From Synergistaceae bacterium (GTDB lineage Bacteria; Synergistota; Synergistia; Synergistales; Synergistaceae): DNA of 9,221 nucleotides. Position numbers and translations under genes: made by a program. The notes beneath the pieces were generated by a model. It made no database searches. It worked only from the letters and a program-made list of their open reading frames with translations, and had not been told where the DNA came from. The stretch is from assembly GCA_031283975.1 (NCBI GenBank), contig JAITAT010000037.1, forward strand, positions 1 through 9,221, read 5' to 3'. Position 1 is the stretch's first letter, and every line of letters starts with the position of its first letter. Shown piece after piece: positions 1 to 6,274 of this stretch.

Positions 1-226
1 CCGCGTAACCAAGCGTCTTTATGAGAGAATACAGTATCTGATACCCGAGATAGCTCATGCCGACCTCGTAAACATCCGGGAACGCGAGACACATCCGAAT
101 GAGCTTCGGCCCGCCATGAGGGTCTTCCGCGGCAAAAGCCCCCCATTCCCCGCCCGCGTACCGTCCCGGCCGCTTGACCGAGGCCATCAGAGGGAAAAGC
201 GGGTTCGTCATTTCCTCATGAATCAT
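1..226 (-). CDS. B12-binding-domain radical SAM protein (TIGR03960-like), N-terminal part, runs off left edge
   Basis: Only the first 75 codons are present. The translation has an N-terminal block RPGRYAGGEWGAF (residues 19-31), then LAFPDVYEVGMSYLGYQILY (residues 47-66). This pattern of a GRY-GGE block followed by an AFPD-YE-GMS-LG-QILY block matches, from memory, the N-terminus of the TIGR03960 family of radical SAM proteins with a B12-binding-like domain. Members often lie beside a DUF2344 gene, ribonuclease G and ribosomal protein genes; their reaction is not established as far as I know. The CxxxCxxC cluster motif would lie beyond the window, so catalytic competence cannot be judged. The ATG at 226 is the first start after an in-frame TAA upstream, and AAAGGGG lies about 10 nt before it. 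The gene follows rodA after 98 nt on the same strand and may be the distal gene of the shape operon. Family assignment is fairly secure; function is unknown. Confidence 0.82.
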   Translation of the reverse strand, partial: MIHEEMTNPLFPLMASVKRPGRYAGGEWGAFAAEDPHGGPKLIRMCLAFPDVYEVGMSYLGYQILYSLIKTLGYA

Positions 227-324
227 TCGTCCAAAAACCCCTTTAAGAAGGCTGATTTAAGGATCAACTCGCCTGTCACAAGCCGATCCGTAAAAAATAT
301 CAGCGCTTTGAGCCGCGCGCAAAA

Positions 325-1449
325 TTACGAAATCTGCGCGATCTTCTCTTTTGCCGAGGATATCGCTACGCTCTGCGCCAGCGCAAGGCCAACCGCCACC
401 ATCAGCAGAGAACTGCCTCCGTAACTGAAAAGCGGCAGCGGAAGGCCGGTTATGGGCGCGAGTCCCATGCTCATGGCGATACTCTCCATCACCTGAAACC
501 AAAGCCATGTCACGATTCCCACGCTGAGCAATTTGGCCCTCGTGTCCTTTGTGCGGAACGCGCCGCGCAAAATTCTCCAGAAGAGGCCCGCGAAAAGCGC
601 CACTACCAAAACCCCTCCCACGAAACCGAACTCCTCGGCAAATACACTGAAGATGAAATCGGTCTGCGGCTCGGGCAAAAAATGCAGCCTTCCCTGCGTT
701 CCCTGCAAAAAACCCTTGCCCCACAGCCCTCCCGAACCCACGGCTATGCGGGACTGTATGACATTATACCCGGCGCCCTGCGGGTCGATATACGGGTCGA
801 GAAAAACTATGAGCCTCAGTTTTTGATAATCATGCAAGGTATCCCACAAAAACGGCATGGCGCACAACGCCGCCATCACAGCCCCGCCCAGATACTTCCC
901 GGGGGTTCCCGCCACCGTCAGCACGGCAAATATTATGGCCACATAGACCAGCGCGCTGCCGAGATCCGGTTGCAGCAAAATCATCAGCACGCTCATGCCC
1001 GACAGCGCGAGCGCGCCCGCAAGATTTTTGATACTTTTCGGGGGATGCCGCGGACAGAAACGCGACAGCATCAGGATGAGGGTAACTTTGCCGAGTTCGG
1101 CGGGCTGAAAGCTGACGGCGCCGAAATGAAACCATCTTTCACTGCCCTTGGAAATTACTCCCGTCATGTCGAGCGCGATAAGGGCGAGAAGCGTCGCCCC
1201 ATACGTCCAGTATCCCAGCCGCACTAAGTTGCGATAACCGACGCGGAGTATAATCACGTATATTACGGCGCTTATTCCGGCCCACATCATCTGTCTTAAA
1301 ACGTAATCCAAGGTCGAGCGCCTGACTCCCATGCCCGCGCTGTATATCGACACCAGCCCAAGCGCGAACAGTATTATCGTCAGCAGCAGCATTATCCTGT
1401 CGAACCCTGAGTGTATCTCGCCCCAGGTGTATCCTGCCTCGGGGAGCAT
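325..1449 (-). CDS. rodA: Rod-shape SEDS peptidoglycan glycosyltransferase RodA
   Basis: This is an inner-membrane SEDS glycosyltransferase of 374 aa that polymerises glycan strands from lipid II during cell elongation, paired with the PBP2 encoded by mrdA. The protein is strongly hydrophobic, with about ten membrane segments. Visible family marks are GSERWFHFGAVSFQPAELGK (residues 102-121), the loop LPEPQTDFIFSVFAEEFGF (258-276) with the presumed catalytic Asp264 (equivalent to E. coli RodA Asp262), and GLPLPLFSYGGSS near the C-terminus (335-347). The ATG at 1449 lies one nucleotide after the minE stop and has only a weak Shine-Dalgarno sequence, so translation is probably coupled to minE. 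The N-terminal 16 residues before the first membrane helix fit the short cytoplasmic tail of other RodA proteins, which argues against starting at Met20. RodA is preferred over FtsW because the gene sits in the mre-mrdA cluster. Confidence 0.95.
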   Translation of the reverse strand: MLPEAGYTWGEIHSGFDRIMLLLTIILFALGLVSIYSAGMGVRRSTLDYVLRQMMWAGISAVIYVIILRVGYRNLVRLGYWTYGATLLALIALDMTGVISKGSERWFHFGAVSFQPAELGKVTLILMLSRFCPRHPPKSIKNLAGALALSGMSVLMILLQPDLGSALVYVAIIFAVLTVAGTPGKYLGGAVMAALCAMPFLWDTLHDYQKLRLIVFLDPYIDPQGAGYNVIQSRIAVGSGGLWGKGFLQGTQGRLHFLPEPQTDFIFSVFAEEFGFVGGVLVVALFAGLFWRILRGAFRTKDTRAKLLSVGIVTWLWFQVMESIAMSMGLAPITGLPLPLFSYGGSSLLMVAVGLALAQSVAISSAKEKIAQIS

Positions 1450-1450
1450 C

Positions 1451-1753
1451 TTACCCGTGCGGCCTATGTCTCCTGGGCACTGTCCTGATGGGGATATTGG
1501 CCACCAGGGCTACTGAGTCGTCTTCATTCTCCAATGCGAGTTCTATCTGATTTTCGTCTATTTCGATATATTTTTTAATCACTTCTATTATATCGTGCTT
1601 CATGTTCTCCATTATGCCCGGCGATATATCGGCCCTGTCGTGCATCAGAACGACCGTCAGCCTGTCTCTGGCTATCTGCCCCGGAGAAGAGTCCTTTATA
1701 TGCTCGCTGCCGCCCGAACCAAAGAAACCCGAAAGAATGGAACGAATACCCAC
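1451..1753 (-). CDS. minE: Cell division topological specificity factor MinE
   Basis: MinE stimulates the MinD ATPase at the membrane and drives Min oscillation, so that MinC inhibition is lowest at midcell. From the chosen start the protein is 100 aa, slightly longer than the 88 aa of E. coli MinE. Residues 2-13 (GIRSILSGFFGS) form a short hydrophobic N-terminus resembling the membrane-targeting sequence. ARDRLTVVLMHDR (28-40) is the anti-MinCD contact segment, and residues 45-89, including the run DIIEVIKKYIEID, form the dimerising topological domain. The last 11 residues are a basic, Pro- and His-containing tail. There are two candidate GTG starts: 1762, which overlaps the minD stop as GTGA, and 1753. 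The perfect GGGAGGT at 1767-1761 is 8 nt before the 1753 GTG but abuts the 1762 GTG, so 1753 was chosen. It gives a 5-nt gap after minD. Confidence 0.93.
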   Translation of the reverse strand: MGIRSILSGFFGSGGSEHIKDSSPGQIARDRLTVVLMHDRADISPGIMENMKHDIIEVIKKYIEIDENQIELALENEDDSVALVANIPIRTVPRRHRPHG

Positions 1754-1758
1754 AGCCC

Positions 1759-2565
1759 TCACCTCCCGTGACCGAAAGTCTTTTTGAGAAAGCCAAAGAA
1801 ACCGCCGCCCTGCGGTTCGTCCAGATTTATGAAGGGCACGTCGTTTCCCGTCAGGCGCGACGCTATGTTCCTGAACGCGGCGGCGGCCTGCGTATCGCTC
1901 GACAACGTCAGAGGCTCTCCCTTGCTGGAACTCGTAAAAACGCTCTCGTCGTCGGGGACCATGCCTATCAGATCTATGGCCAGTATGTCCAGCACGTCCG
2001 ATACGCCCAGCATATCGCCCCTTTTCACCATGTGCGGGCGGATTCTGTTCACTATAAGACGTATCGGGGACTTTCCCATCGATTCCAGCAAGCCTATTAT
2101 TCTGTCCGCGTCTCTCACGGCTGAAACGTCCGGGGTCGTCACCACAAGCGCCTCCTCCGCTCCCGCGGAGGCGTTTTTGAAACCGGCTTCTATCCCGGCC
2201 GGGCTGTCGATGAGTATGTAATCAAATTCATGTTTCAGATCGTCGCACACTTTGACCATCTGATCGGAAGAAACGGCGTCCTTGGTCTTGCTCTGGGCCG
2301 TAGGTATCATATACAGATTTTCCGTCCGCTTGTCCCTTATTAACGTCTGATTCAGGCGGCAGTTCCCCTCCAGGGCGTCGATCAGCGTATATACGATACG
2401 GTTTTCAAGCCCCATCACCACGTCCAGGTTGCGCAAGCCGACATCCCCATCTATCGCGACCACTTTATTGCCCATCACGGCAAGGGCCGTCGCGATATTG
2501 GCGGTGGTGGTAGTTTTGCCGACTCCCCCCTTGCCGGAGGTTACTACTATAACGCGCGGAGCCAT
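1759..2565 (-). CDS. minD: Septum site-determining ATPase MinD
   Basis: MinD is a deviant-Walker ParA-type ATPase that dimerises with ATP on the inner membrane, recruits and activates MinC, and is released by MinE. From the ATG at 2565 the protein is 268 aa, a normal length. The deviant Walker A motif GKGGVGKTT (11-19) carries the signature Lys12 and the phosphate-binding Lys17. DGDVGLRNLD (39-48) is the switch I region, and ILIDSPAGIE (117-126) is Walker B/switch II with Asp120. The C-terminal segment GGGFFGFLKKTFG (253-265) is a typical amphipathic membrane-targeting helix. An in-frame TTG lies two codons upstream at 2571, but GGGAGGGTGA at 2583-2574 is spaced better for the ATG and the family starts directly before the RVIVVTSGKGG strand. 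minC ends 31 nt upstream and minE begins 5 nt downstream, so the three are one expression unit. Confidence 0.96.
   Translation of the reverse strand: MAPRVIVVTSGKGGVGKTTTTANIATALAVMGNKVVAIDGDVGLRNLDVVMGLENRIVYTLIDALEGNCRLNQTLIRDKRTENLYMIPTAQSKTKDAVSSDQMVKVCDDLKHEFDYILIDSPAGIEAGFKNASAGAEEALVVTTPDVSAVRDADRIIGLLESMGKSPIRLIVNRIRPHMVKRGDMLGVSDVLDILAIDLIGMVPDDESVFTSSSKGEPLTLSSDTQAAAAFRNIASRLTGNDVPFINLDEPQGGGFFGFLKKTFGHGR
2154..2178 (+). terminator. Antisense-oriented terminator-like hairpin inside minD
   Basis: On the plus strand a perfect GC-rich 7-bp stem CCTCCGC / GCGGAGG with a TCCC loop is followed after two bases by TTTTT. This is the textbook layout of an intrinsic terminator, but it faces opposite to minD. 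It encodes the NASAGAEEA region of MinD on the other strand. It may stop antisense transcripts entering the min genes, or be a coincidence of alanine-rich coding. Confidence 0.3.
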
Positions 2566-2596
2566 TGTCAATCACCCTCCCAGATGTTCCCGCTCT

Positions 2597-3238
2597 TTAC
2601 AGCGAGCCAATTTCTATCAGCACCGCGCCGTCGCGGACGCTCACTATGACATTTTTGCCCCTGCACGAGGTCTCATCTTTCTCCACGGAACCGATTCTGC
2701 CCCCTATGCGCACCTGCGTCGCCTCCATGCATCTGGCTACCACCACCGCGCTTTCGTCTCCCTCGTATCCGGCGTGGACAAGCCCGCTGAGACGGCCCAG
2801 TACCGTGATGCTGCCGGACGCCAGAACCTCGGCCCCGTCGTTGACGTGGCCGGATATGACGACGTCCCCTCTGTATTCCACCCGCTGGCCGGAACGCAGC
2901 GACCTTTGAAGAGCTAAAGTGCTGGCCGGGCTCGAGCCGATCGAAGGTTCGGAAATATGGAAACCGGCCCGCTTCAAAACATCCTGGGACGCGGCGTCAT
3001 ACGTTATCCACGCGGCGACAGAAACGCCTGACGGCCAGACAAAATCGGAGAGCAGCCTGAATATCACGTCGCCCGACAGAGAGCGCCCGCCGAAATCCAG
3101 GACAAGCCTCGCGCCCTGAAGCAGGCTAGCGCCCTTCTCAAGTATTCCTCCAAAAGCGGAGGGCAATTCGGACGACGGCATATCCTCCGGTACCACGCAT
3201 CTCACTATGGAATTCGGCATACCCTTTAACTTGATCAC
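2597..3238 (-). CDS. minC: Septum formation inhibitor MinC
   Basis: MinC is the effector of the Min system: it binds MinD at the membrane and antagonises FtsZ polymer assembly away from midcell. The protein is 213 aa. The N-terminal domain (about 1-100, beginning IKLKG) is diverged. The C-terminal beta-helix domain (about 107-213) is clear: RSLRSGQRVEYRGDVVISGH (112-131), containing the RSGQ motif used for MinD binding, then NDGAEVLASGSITVLGRLSG (133-152), HAGYEGDESA and ATQVRIGG. The reading frame stays open far upstream inside mrdA, but that part is a shadow of PBP2. Of the in-frame GTG codons at 3247, 3244 and 3238, only 3238 has a well-spaced Shine-Dalgarno sequence (AGGGG, 8 nt spacer). 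It starts 11 nt after the mrdA stop. The start is therefore GTG, with modest uncertainty of three codons. Confidence 0.93.
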   Translation of the reverse strand: MIKLKGMPNSIVRCVVPEDMPSSELPSAFGGILEKGASLLQGARLVLDFGGRSLSGDVIFRLLSDFVWPSGVSVAAWITYDAASQDVLKRAGFHISEPSIGSSPASTLALQRSLRSGQRVEYRGDVVISGHVNDGAEVLASGSITVLGRLSGLVHAGYEGDESAVVVARCMEATQVRIGGRIGSVEKDETSCRGKNVIVSVRDGAVLIEIGSL

Positions 3239-3249
3239 ATGCACCACCC

Positions 3250-4992
3250 CTACGCGTCGTTCCTCAACAGATACGCGAGCATCTGCGCGGCGATCGGCGC
3301 GGCTGTCGACGAACCCGAGCCACCGCCCTCTATCAGCGCCACCGCCACATATTTTGGATTGTCCGCCGGAGCGTAACCGGCAAACCAGGCATGATCGTCG
3401 CCCTGTGAATTCTGGGCGGTTCCGGTTTTGCCCGTGACCTCGACGCCGTAAGTTCCCGCCAACCGTCCGGTTCCCCGTTCCACAACGTCTCTTATGCCCC
3501 GCCTGATGATATCCATGTTGGCCTTCGAGACTTTCACGTCTCGCCATTCGGGCGCCTTTTCCGAGTTGAAGCGGGGAACCACCAGTTTTCCCCCGTTGGC
3601 GAAAGCCGCGTACACCAGCGCGAGTTGCATGGGAGTCATGAGAAGGTACCCCTGCCCTATCGCGTAATTCACCGTATCGCCCTGATACCACGGCTCCCCG
3701 GTACGGTTCCGTTTCCATTCGCCGCCGGCGATCGTCCCTCGCGACTCTCCGGGGATGTCTATGCCCGTACGTTCTCCGACGCCAAAATCACGTCCCCATT
3801 CTACCAGCTTATCTATGCCCAGTTTCACTCCGTTCTGGTAAAAAAATACGTCGCACGAATCACGGAGCGCGCCGTATATATCCTCCGTGCCGTGTCCCGA
3901 TCGCCTCCAGCAGCGGAACGTCCTCGGCGGATCCCCTATGCGGAAATATCCTGGGCAGAACACGGTGGTTTTGGTGTTGACGACGTTCTCCATCAGCAGG
4001 CCCGCGGCCGTCACGACTTTGAAGACGGAACCAGGCGGGTAAGCCCCGCCTATGACGCGATTCATCATCGGTTTGTCCGGGTCGTCCAAAAGAGCTGACC
4101 ACGCTTTCAAAGATATGCCCCACGTCAGTGGATTGGGATCGTAGGACGGGGACGACAGGAACACCCGAACGGAGCCGTCGTTTACGTCCATTGCCACCAA
4201 CACTCCCTTGCGCCCCTCCATCAGTCTCAGCGCTTCGCGCTGAGCGGCGAGGTCGAGAGTGAGTTTTATGTCGTTTCCCTTCTGCGGGTCATTGTAGTTC
4301 ACGTTTCGCAAGCGGCGGCCCCTCGAATCGACCTCCACCACCTGCTCTCCGACGACGCCGCGCAGACTCTCCTCGTACATCGCCTCTATCCCGCTCTTGC
4401 CCACTATATCCCCGGCTTGATAGTACATATCCCGCTGATCTTCCAGTTCGTCTCTCGTTATCTCGCCGACATAACCGATCACATGAGCGACCAGCGCCCC
4501 GGTCGGATATATCCTGCGCCAGACCGGCGAGGGGAAAAGGTTTTGCGAGAAATCCGGGTCCATCACCAGATCGGAAATCTGGGCGAGCGTCAGGTTACCG
4601 GCGAGAGAGACGGCTCTGTAAGGCGCTATGTACTGTTTATCCACGCTCTCTTTCAGATCCTCGGACGTCATCGGTATCCCATGGCGGGCAAACAGAGCGG
4701 CTGTGCCGGCGAACTCCTCGTCCGTTCTGAGGTTCATCGGATAAGTCTTTATCTCGAAAGTTCTGACGTTCACGGCCAGGGGAACCCCGCTCGCGTCGTG
4801 GATATTGCCGCGCGGGGACAGCAGGCGTATCACCCGCAGCCTGTTGTTGGACGCCATATTTACGTACTCGTCGGCTTTTACGAGCTGGAAATACACCATA
4901 CCCACAATGAGGAACGACATCGAGAACACGAATATATTTCGCAGATAAAGGAGCCTGTGATCGACGTCGAAATGATCCAGAATCTTATACAT
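3250..4992 (-). CDS. mrdA: Penicillin-binding protein 2, elongation-specific DD-transpeptidase
   Basis: PBP2 is the class B PBP that cross-links peptidoglycan during elongation, as partner of RodA and under MreC control. The protein has 580 aa. A single membrane anchor lies at about residues 19-37. The PBP dimerisation/pedestal domain runs from about 45 to 230 and includes SPRGNIHDASGVPLA (59-73). The transpeptidase domain follows, with SVFK (catalytic Ser322, Lys325), SCD (379-381, the SxN-equivalent motif) and KTGTAQ (522-527). Cys346, Cys361, His367 and Cys380 fall at the spacing I recall for the Asp-Asp-His-Cys zinc site of gamma-proteobacterial PBP2; here the two Asp positions are Cys. 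The ATG at 4992 overlaps the end of mreD by 8 nt and has only a poor Shine-Dalgarno sequence, so coupling is likely. minC follows after 11 nt. Confidence 0.95.
   Translation of the reverse strand: MYKILDHFDVDHRLLYLRNIFVFSMSFLIVGMVYFQLVKADEYVNMASNNRLRVIRLLSPRGNIHDASGVPLAVNVRTFEIKTYPMNLRTDEEFAGTAALFARHGIPMTSEDLKESVDKQYIAPYRAVSLAGNLTLAQISDLVMDPDFSQNLFPSPVWRRIYPTGALVAHVIGYVGEITRDELEDQRDMYYQAGDIVGKSGIEAMYEESLRGVVGEQVVEVDSRGRRLRNVNYNDPQKGNDIKLTLDLAAQREALRLMEGRKGVLVAMDVNDGSVRVFLSSPSYDPNPLTWGISLKAWSALLDDPDKPMMNRVIGGAYPPGSVFKVVTAAGLLMENVVNTKTTVFCPGYFRIGDPPRTFRCWRRSGHGTEDIYGALRDSCDVFFYQNGVKLGIDKLVEWGRDFGVGERTGIDIPGESRGTIAGGEWKRNRTGEPWYQGDTVNYAIGQGYLLMTPMQLALVYAAFANGGKLVVPRFNSEKAPEWRDVKVSKANMDIIRRGIRDVVERGTGRLAGTYGVEVTGKTGTAQNSQGDDHAWFAGYAPADNPKYVAVALIEGGGSGSSTAAPIAAQMLAYLLRNDA
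4226..4244. repeat. Perfect 8-bp inverted repeat with three-base loop within mrdA
   Basis: On the transcribed strand the stem CTCAGCGC / GCGCTGAG closes a GAA loop, so its tip reads GCGAAGC, a heptamer known to form an exceptionally stable mini-hairpin as single-stranded DNA. It encodes AQREALR near residues 250-256 of PBP2, at the boundary between the pedestal and the transpeptidase domain. Confidence 0.5.
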
Positions 4993-5455
4993 GCGCGCCC
5001 GTCTTTCGGAAAGCGTATACCACGCACAGCAGTATGAGCGCCGGAACGCCGAGCAGTTGTTGTATCATGAACATTCTGACGGCGGCTCCGCCGGGAGCCG
5101 CCCACGCCAGATAGTGGGCGATGCCCGACAGAAAATGCGCCGCGCCCGCGAGCATCGCGAAAAGCAGCGAGCCGCGCCCGGCAAGCGGAGTGCGGTTCCA
5201 TACCATGTATATAACCGCCACGGCAATCACATTTATAAGACCACTGACGCCGGGCGACGAGGCCCATCGCAGATCCCACATCATTCCTCCGTAAAGGCCG
5301 AACCATATCCACGCCGATACCCTGCCCGGTCGCAGCGAACCAGTCACCACGCCATAGACGAGCATCAGCAGGAAAAACTCGGGAACGAGCATGAAGCCCA
5401 TCGCAAGCACCTGTATGAGGTCCTGGAACAGCCATATGACAGCCGAAAGAATCAA
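4985..5455 (-). CDS. mreD: Rod shape-determining membrane protein MreD
   Basis: MreD is a small polytopic inner-membrane protein that links MreC to the elongation synthase. The 156-aa product is almost wholly hydrophobic with about five to six membrane segments, and its place between mreC and mrdA fits the family. Residues near the start (LIQVLAMGFMLVPEFFLLMLVYGVV) and the glycine-containing segment GLYGGMMWDLRWASSPGVSG resemble MreD helices. MreD is poorly conserved, so the identification rests mainly on size, hydropathy and order. The start is TTG at 5455, overlapping the mreC stop as TTGA, with AAGGGGGAGGG immediately upstream. No ATG occurs before codon 19, which would delete the first helix. 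The region carries a stable 9-bp inverted repeat (5081-5102). Confidence 0.88.
   Translation of the reverse strand: MILSAVIWLFQDLIQVLAMGFMLVPEFFLLMLVYGVVTGSLRPGRVSAWIWFGLYGGMMWDLRWASSPGVSGLINVIAVAVIYMVWNRTPLAGRGSLLFAMLAGAAHFLSGIAHYLAWAAPGGAAVRMFMIQQLLGVPALILLCVVYAFRKTGAHV
5081..5102. repeat. Perfect 9-bp inverted repeat within mreD
   Basis: GGCGGCTCC and GGAGCCGCC are separated by four bases and would form a very stable GC hairpin in the mreD message. The sequence encodes APGGAA in a loop between membrane segments of MreD. No T-run follows on either strand, so it is not a terminator. Confidence 0.55.
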
Positions 5456-6246
5456 AGCCCTCCCCCTTGACTTCCGGGAGCGCCGGATAAAAGTATCTGG
5501 ACGCTGTAAAGCTGCGTGAGACGGGCTCCCGACGCCACCCTAAGCGGCATCAGCCCGTCGCGGATCTCGCCGGGTCCCCATACCATGCCCACGGGAATGC
5601 CCGGCGGCAGATAATCGCCTACCAGAGCGGTCGAAACGAGCATTCCCTTCGTAAATTCCTTATCGGGAGGCATGTACATGAGCCAGATGTTCCCGTTGTC
5701 ATCACCGTTGATGACTCCGAGATCCCATGTATCAGTGACCACCGCCGCGAGCAGAAACGTCGACGACGTCACCAGTTCCACCCATGCGTAATTTTCACCA
5801 ACACGGGAGACGCGGCCCACCATAAACCCGTCGGACATTGCGGGAGCTCCCGCGACCACGCCGCCTGACGAACCACTGTCGATCCTCACTTCCTTCCACC
5901 ACGCGTTGGGATACCGCAGCGTGACGTTGGCGCCAACATAGCCCATTTGCGGGACAGGGCGCGGCGATCCCGCCCGTTGAAGAGCCGTTCTCAGCGCGAT
6001 GTTCTCAAGTTCCAGAACCCGCGCCCTCTCCAAGAGCCCGCGGCGTTCCATCACCCAGTTGTCGGCGACCTGAACCAGTAAGCGCAATTCGCGGGCCGGA
6101 AATTCGGGATAGTACAGCAAATTGTTGATATTATCGGCGGCGGAGCGAGTACTCTGCACGGACGAGTGAAAAAACCATATCAACATCAGTCCGCAGAATA
6201 CGGCGAGCATGAAATTTACGAATATCGGATTCAGCTTGCCCTGCAT
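5452..6246 (-). CDS. mreC: Rod shape-determining protein MreC
   Basis: MreC is a bitopic periplasmic scaffold that activates the PBP2-RodA synthase and joins it to MreB and MreD. The 264-aa product has a short cytoplasmic tail, one membrane segment at about 9-28, a helical stretch likely to be coiled coil (about 65-92, MERRGLLERARVLELENIAL), and two beta-rich domains. Family marks include RYPNAWWKEVRIDSGSSGGV, then GFMVGRVSRVGENYAWVELV and DYLPPGIPVGMV. The length is normal. It begins with ATG at 6246, 27 nt after the mreB stop, without a good Shine-Dalgarno sequence. The upstream gap can fold into a hairpin that ends two nucleotides before the start codon. The C-terminus overlaps the mreD start by 4 nt. 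Confidence 0.94.
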   Translation of the reverse strand: MQGKLNPIFVNFMLAVFCGLMLIWFFHSSVQSTRSAADNINNLLYYPEFPARELRLLVQVADNWVMERRGLLERARVLELENIALRTALQRAGSPRPVPQMGYVGANVTLRYPNAWWKEVRIDSGSSGGVVAGAPAMSDGFMVGRVSRVGENYAWVELVTSSTFLLAAVVTDTWDLGVINGDDNGNIWLMYMPPDKEFTKGMLVSTALVGDYLPPGIPVGMVWGPGEIRDGLMPLRVASGARLTQLYSVQILLSGAPGSQGGGL

Positions 6247-6248
6247 GG

Positions 6249-6274
6249 GGGCGGATTATTCCCGGAACGCGCCC
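6249..6274 (-). promoter_or_regulatory. Hairpin across the mreB-mreC junction
   Basis: On the transcribed strand, GGGCGCGTT (from the last base of the mreB stop codon) can pair with AATCCGCCC, leaving an 8-nt loop. The pairing has one C-C mismatch and one G-U pair. The 3' arm ends two bases before the mreC ATG, in the place a Shine-Dalgarno sequence would occupy, and no T-run follows. It could limit mreC initiation or set an mRNA processing point. This is inferred from base pairing only. Confidence 0.35.

Noticed and set aside
284..324. Possible intrinsic terminator after rodA
   Set aside because: GCGC arms before a T-run give only a 4-bp stem with a 10-nt loop, too weak to support a terminator call.
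682..1227. 181-codon plus-strand frame
   Set aside because: Antisense shadow of rodA, His/Arg/Gln-rich, with no family resemblance.
3239..3718. Upstream extension of the minC frame to 373 aa
   Set aside because: The extra residues lie inside mrdA in another frame, are Arg/Gly-rich and resemble no MinC; the family N-terminus begins at IKLKG just after the GTG at 3238.
4033..4051. 7-bp inverted repeat near the PBP2 catalytic serine
   Set aside because: The sequence is dictated by the conserved GGAYPPGS codons and 7-bp GC stems are common in this DNA; no T-run follows.
4417..5037. 206-codon plus-strand frame
   Set aside because: Antisense shadow of mrdA and the end of mreD; long frames of this kind are expected in GC-rich DNA.
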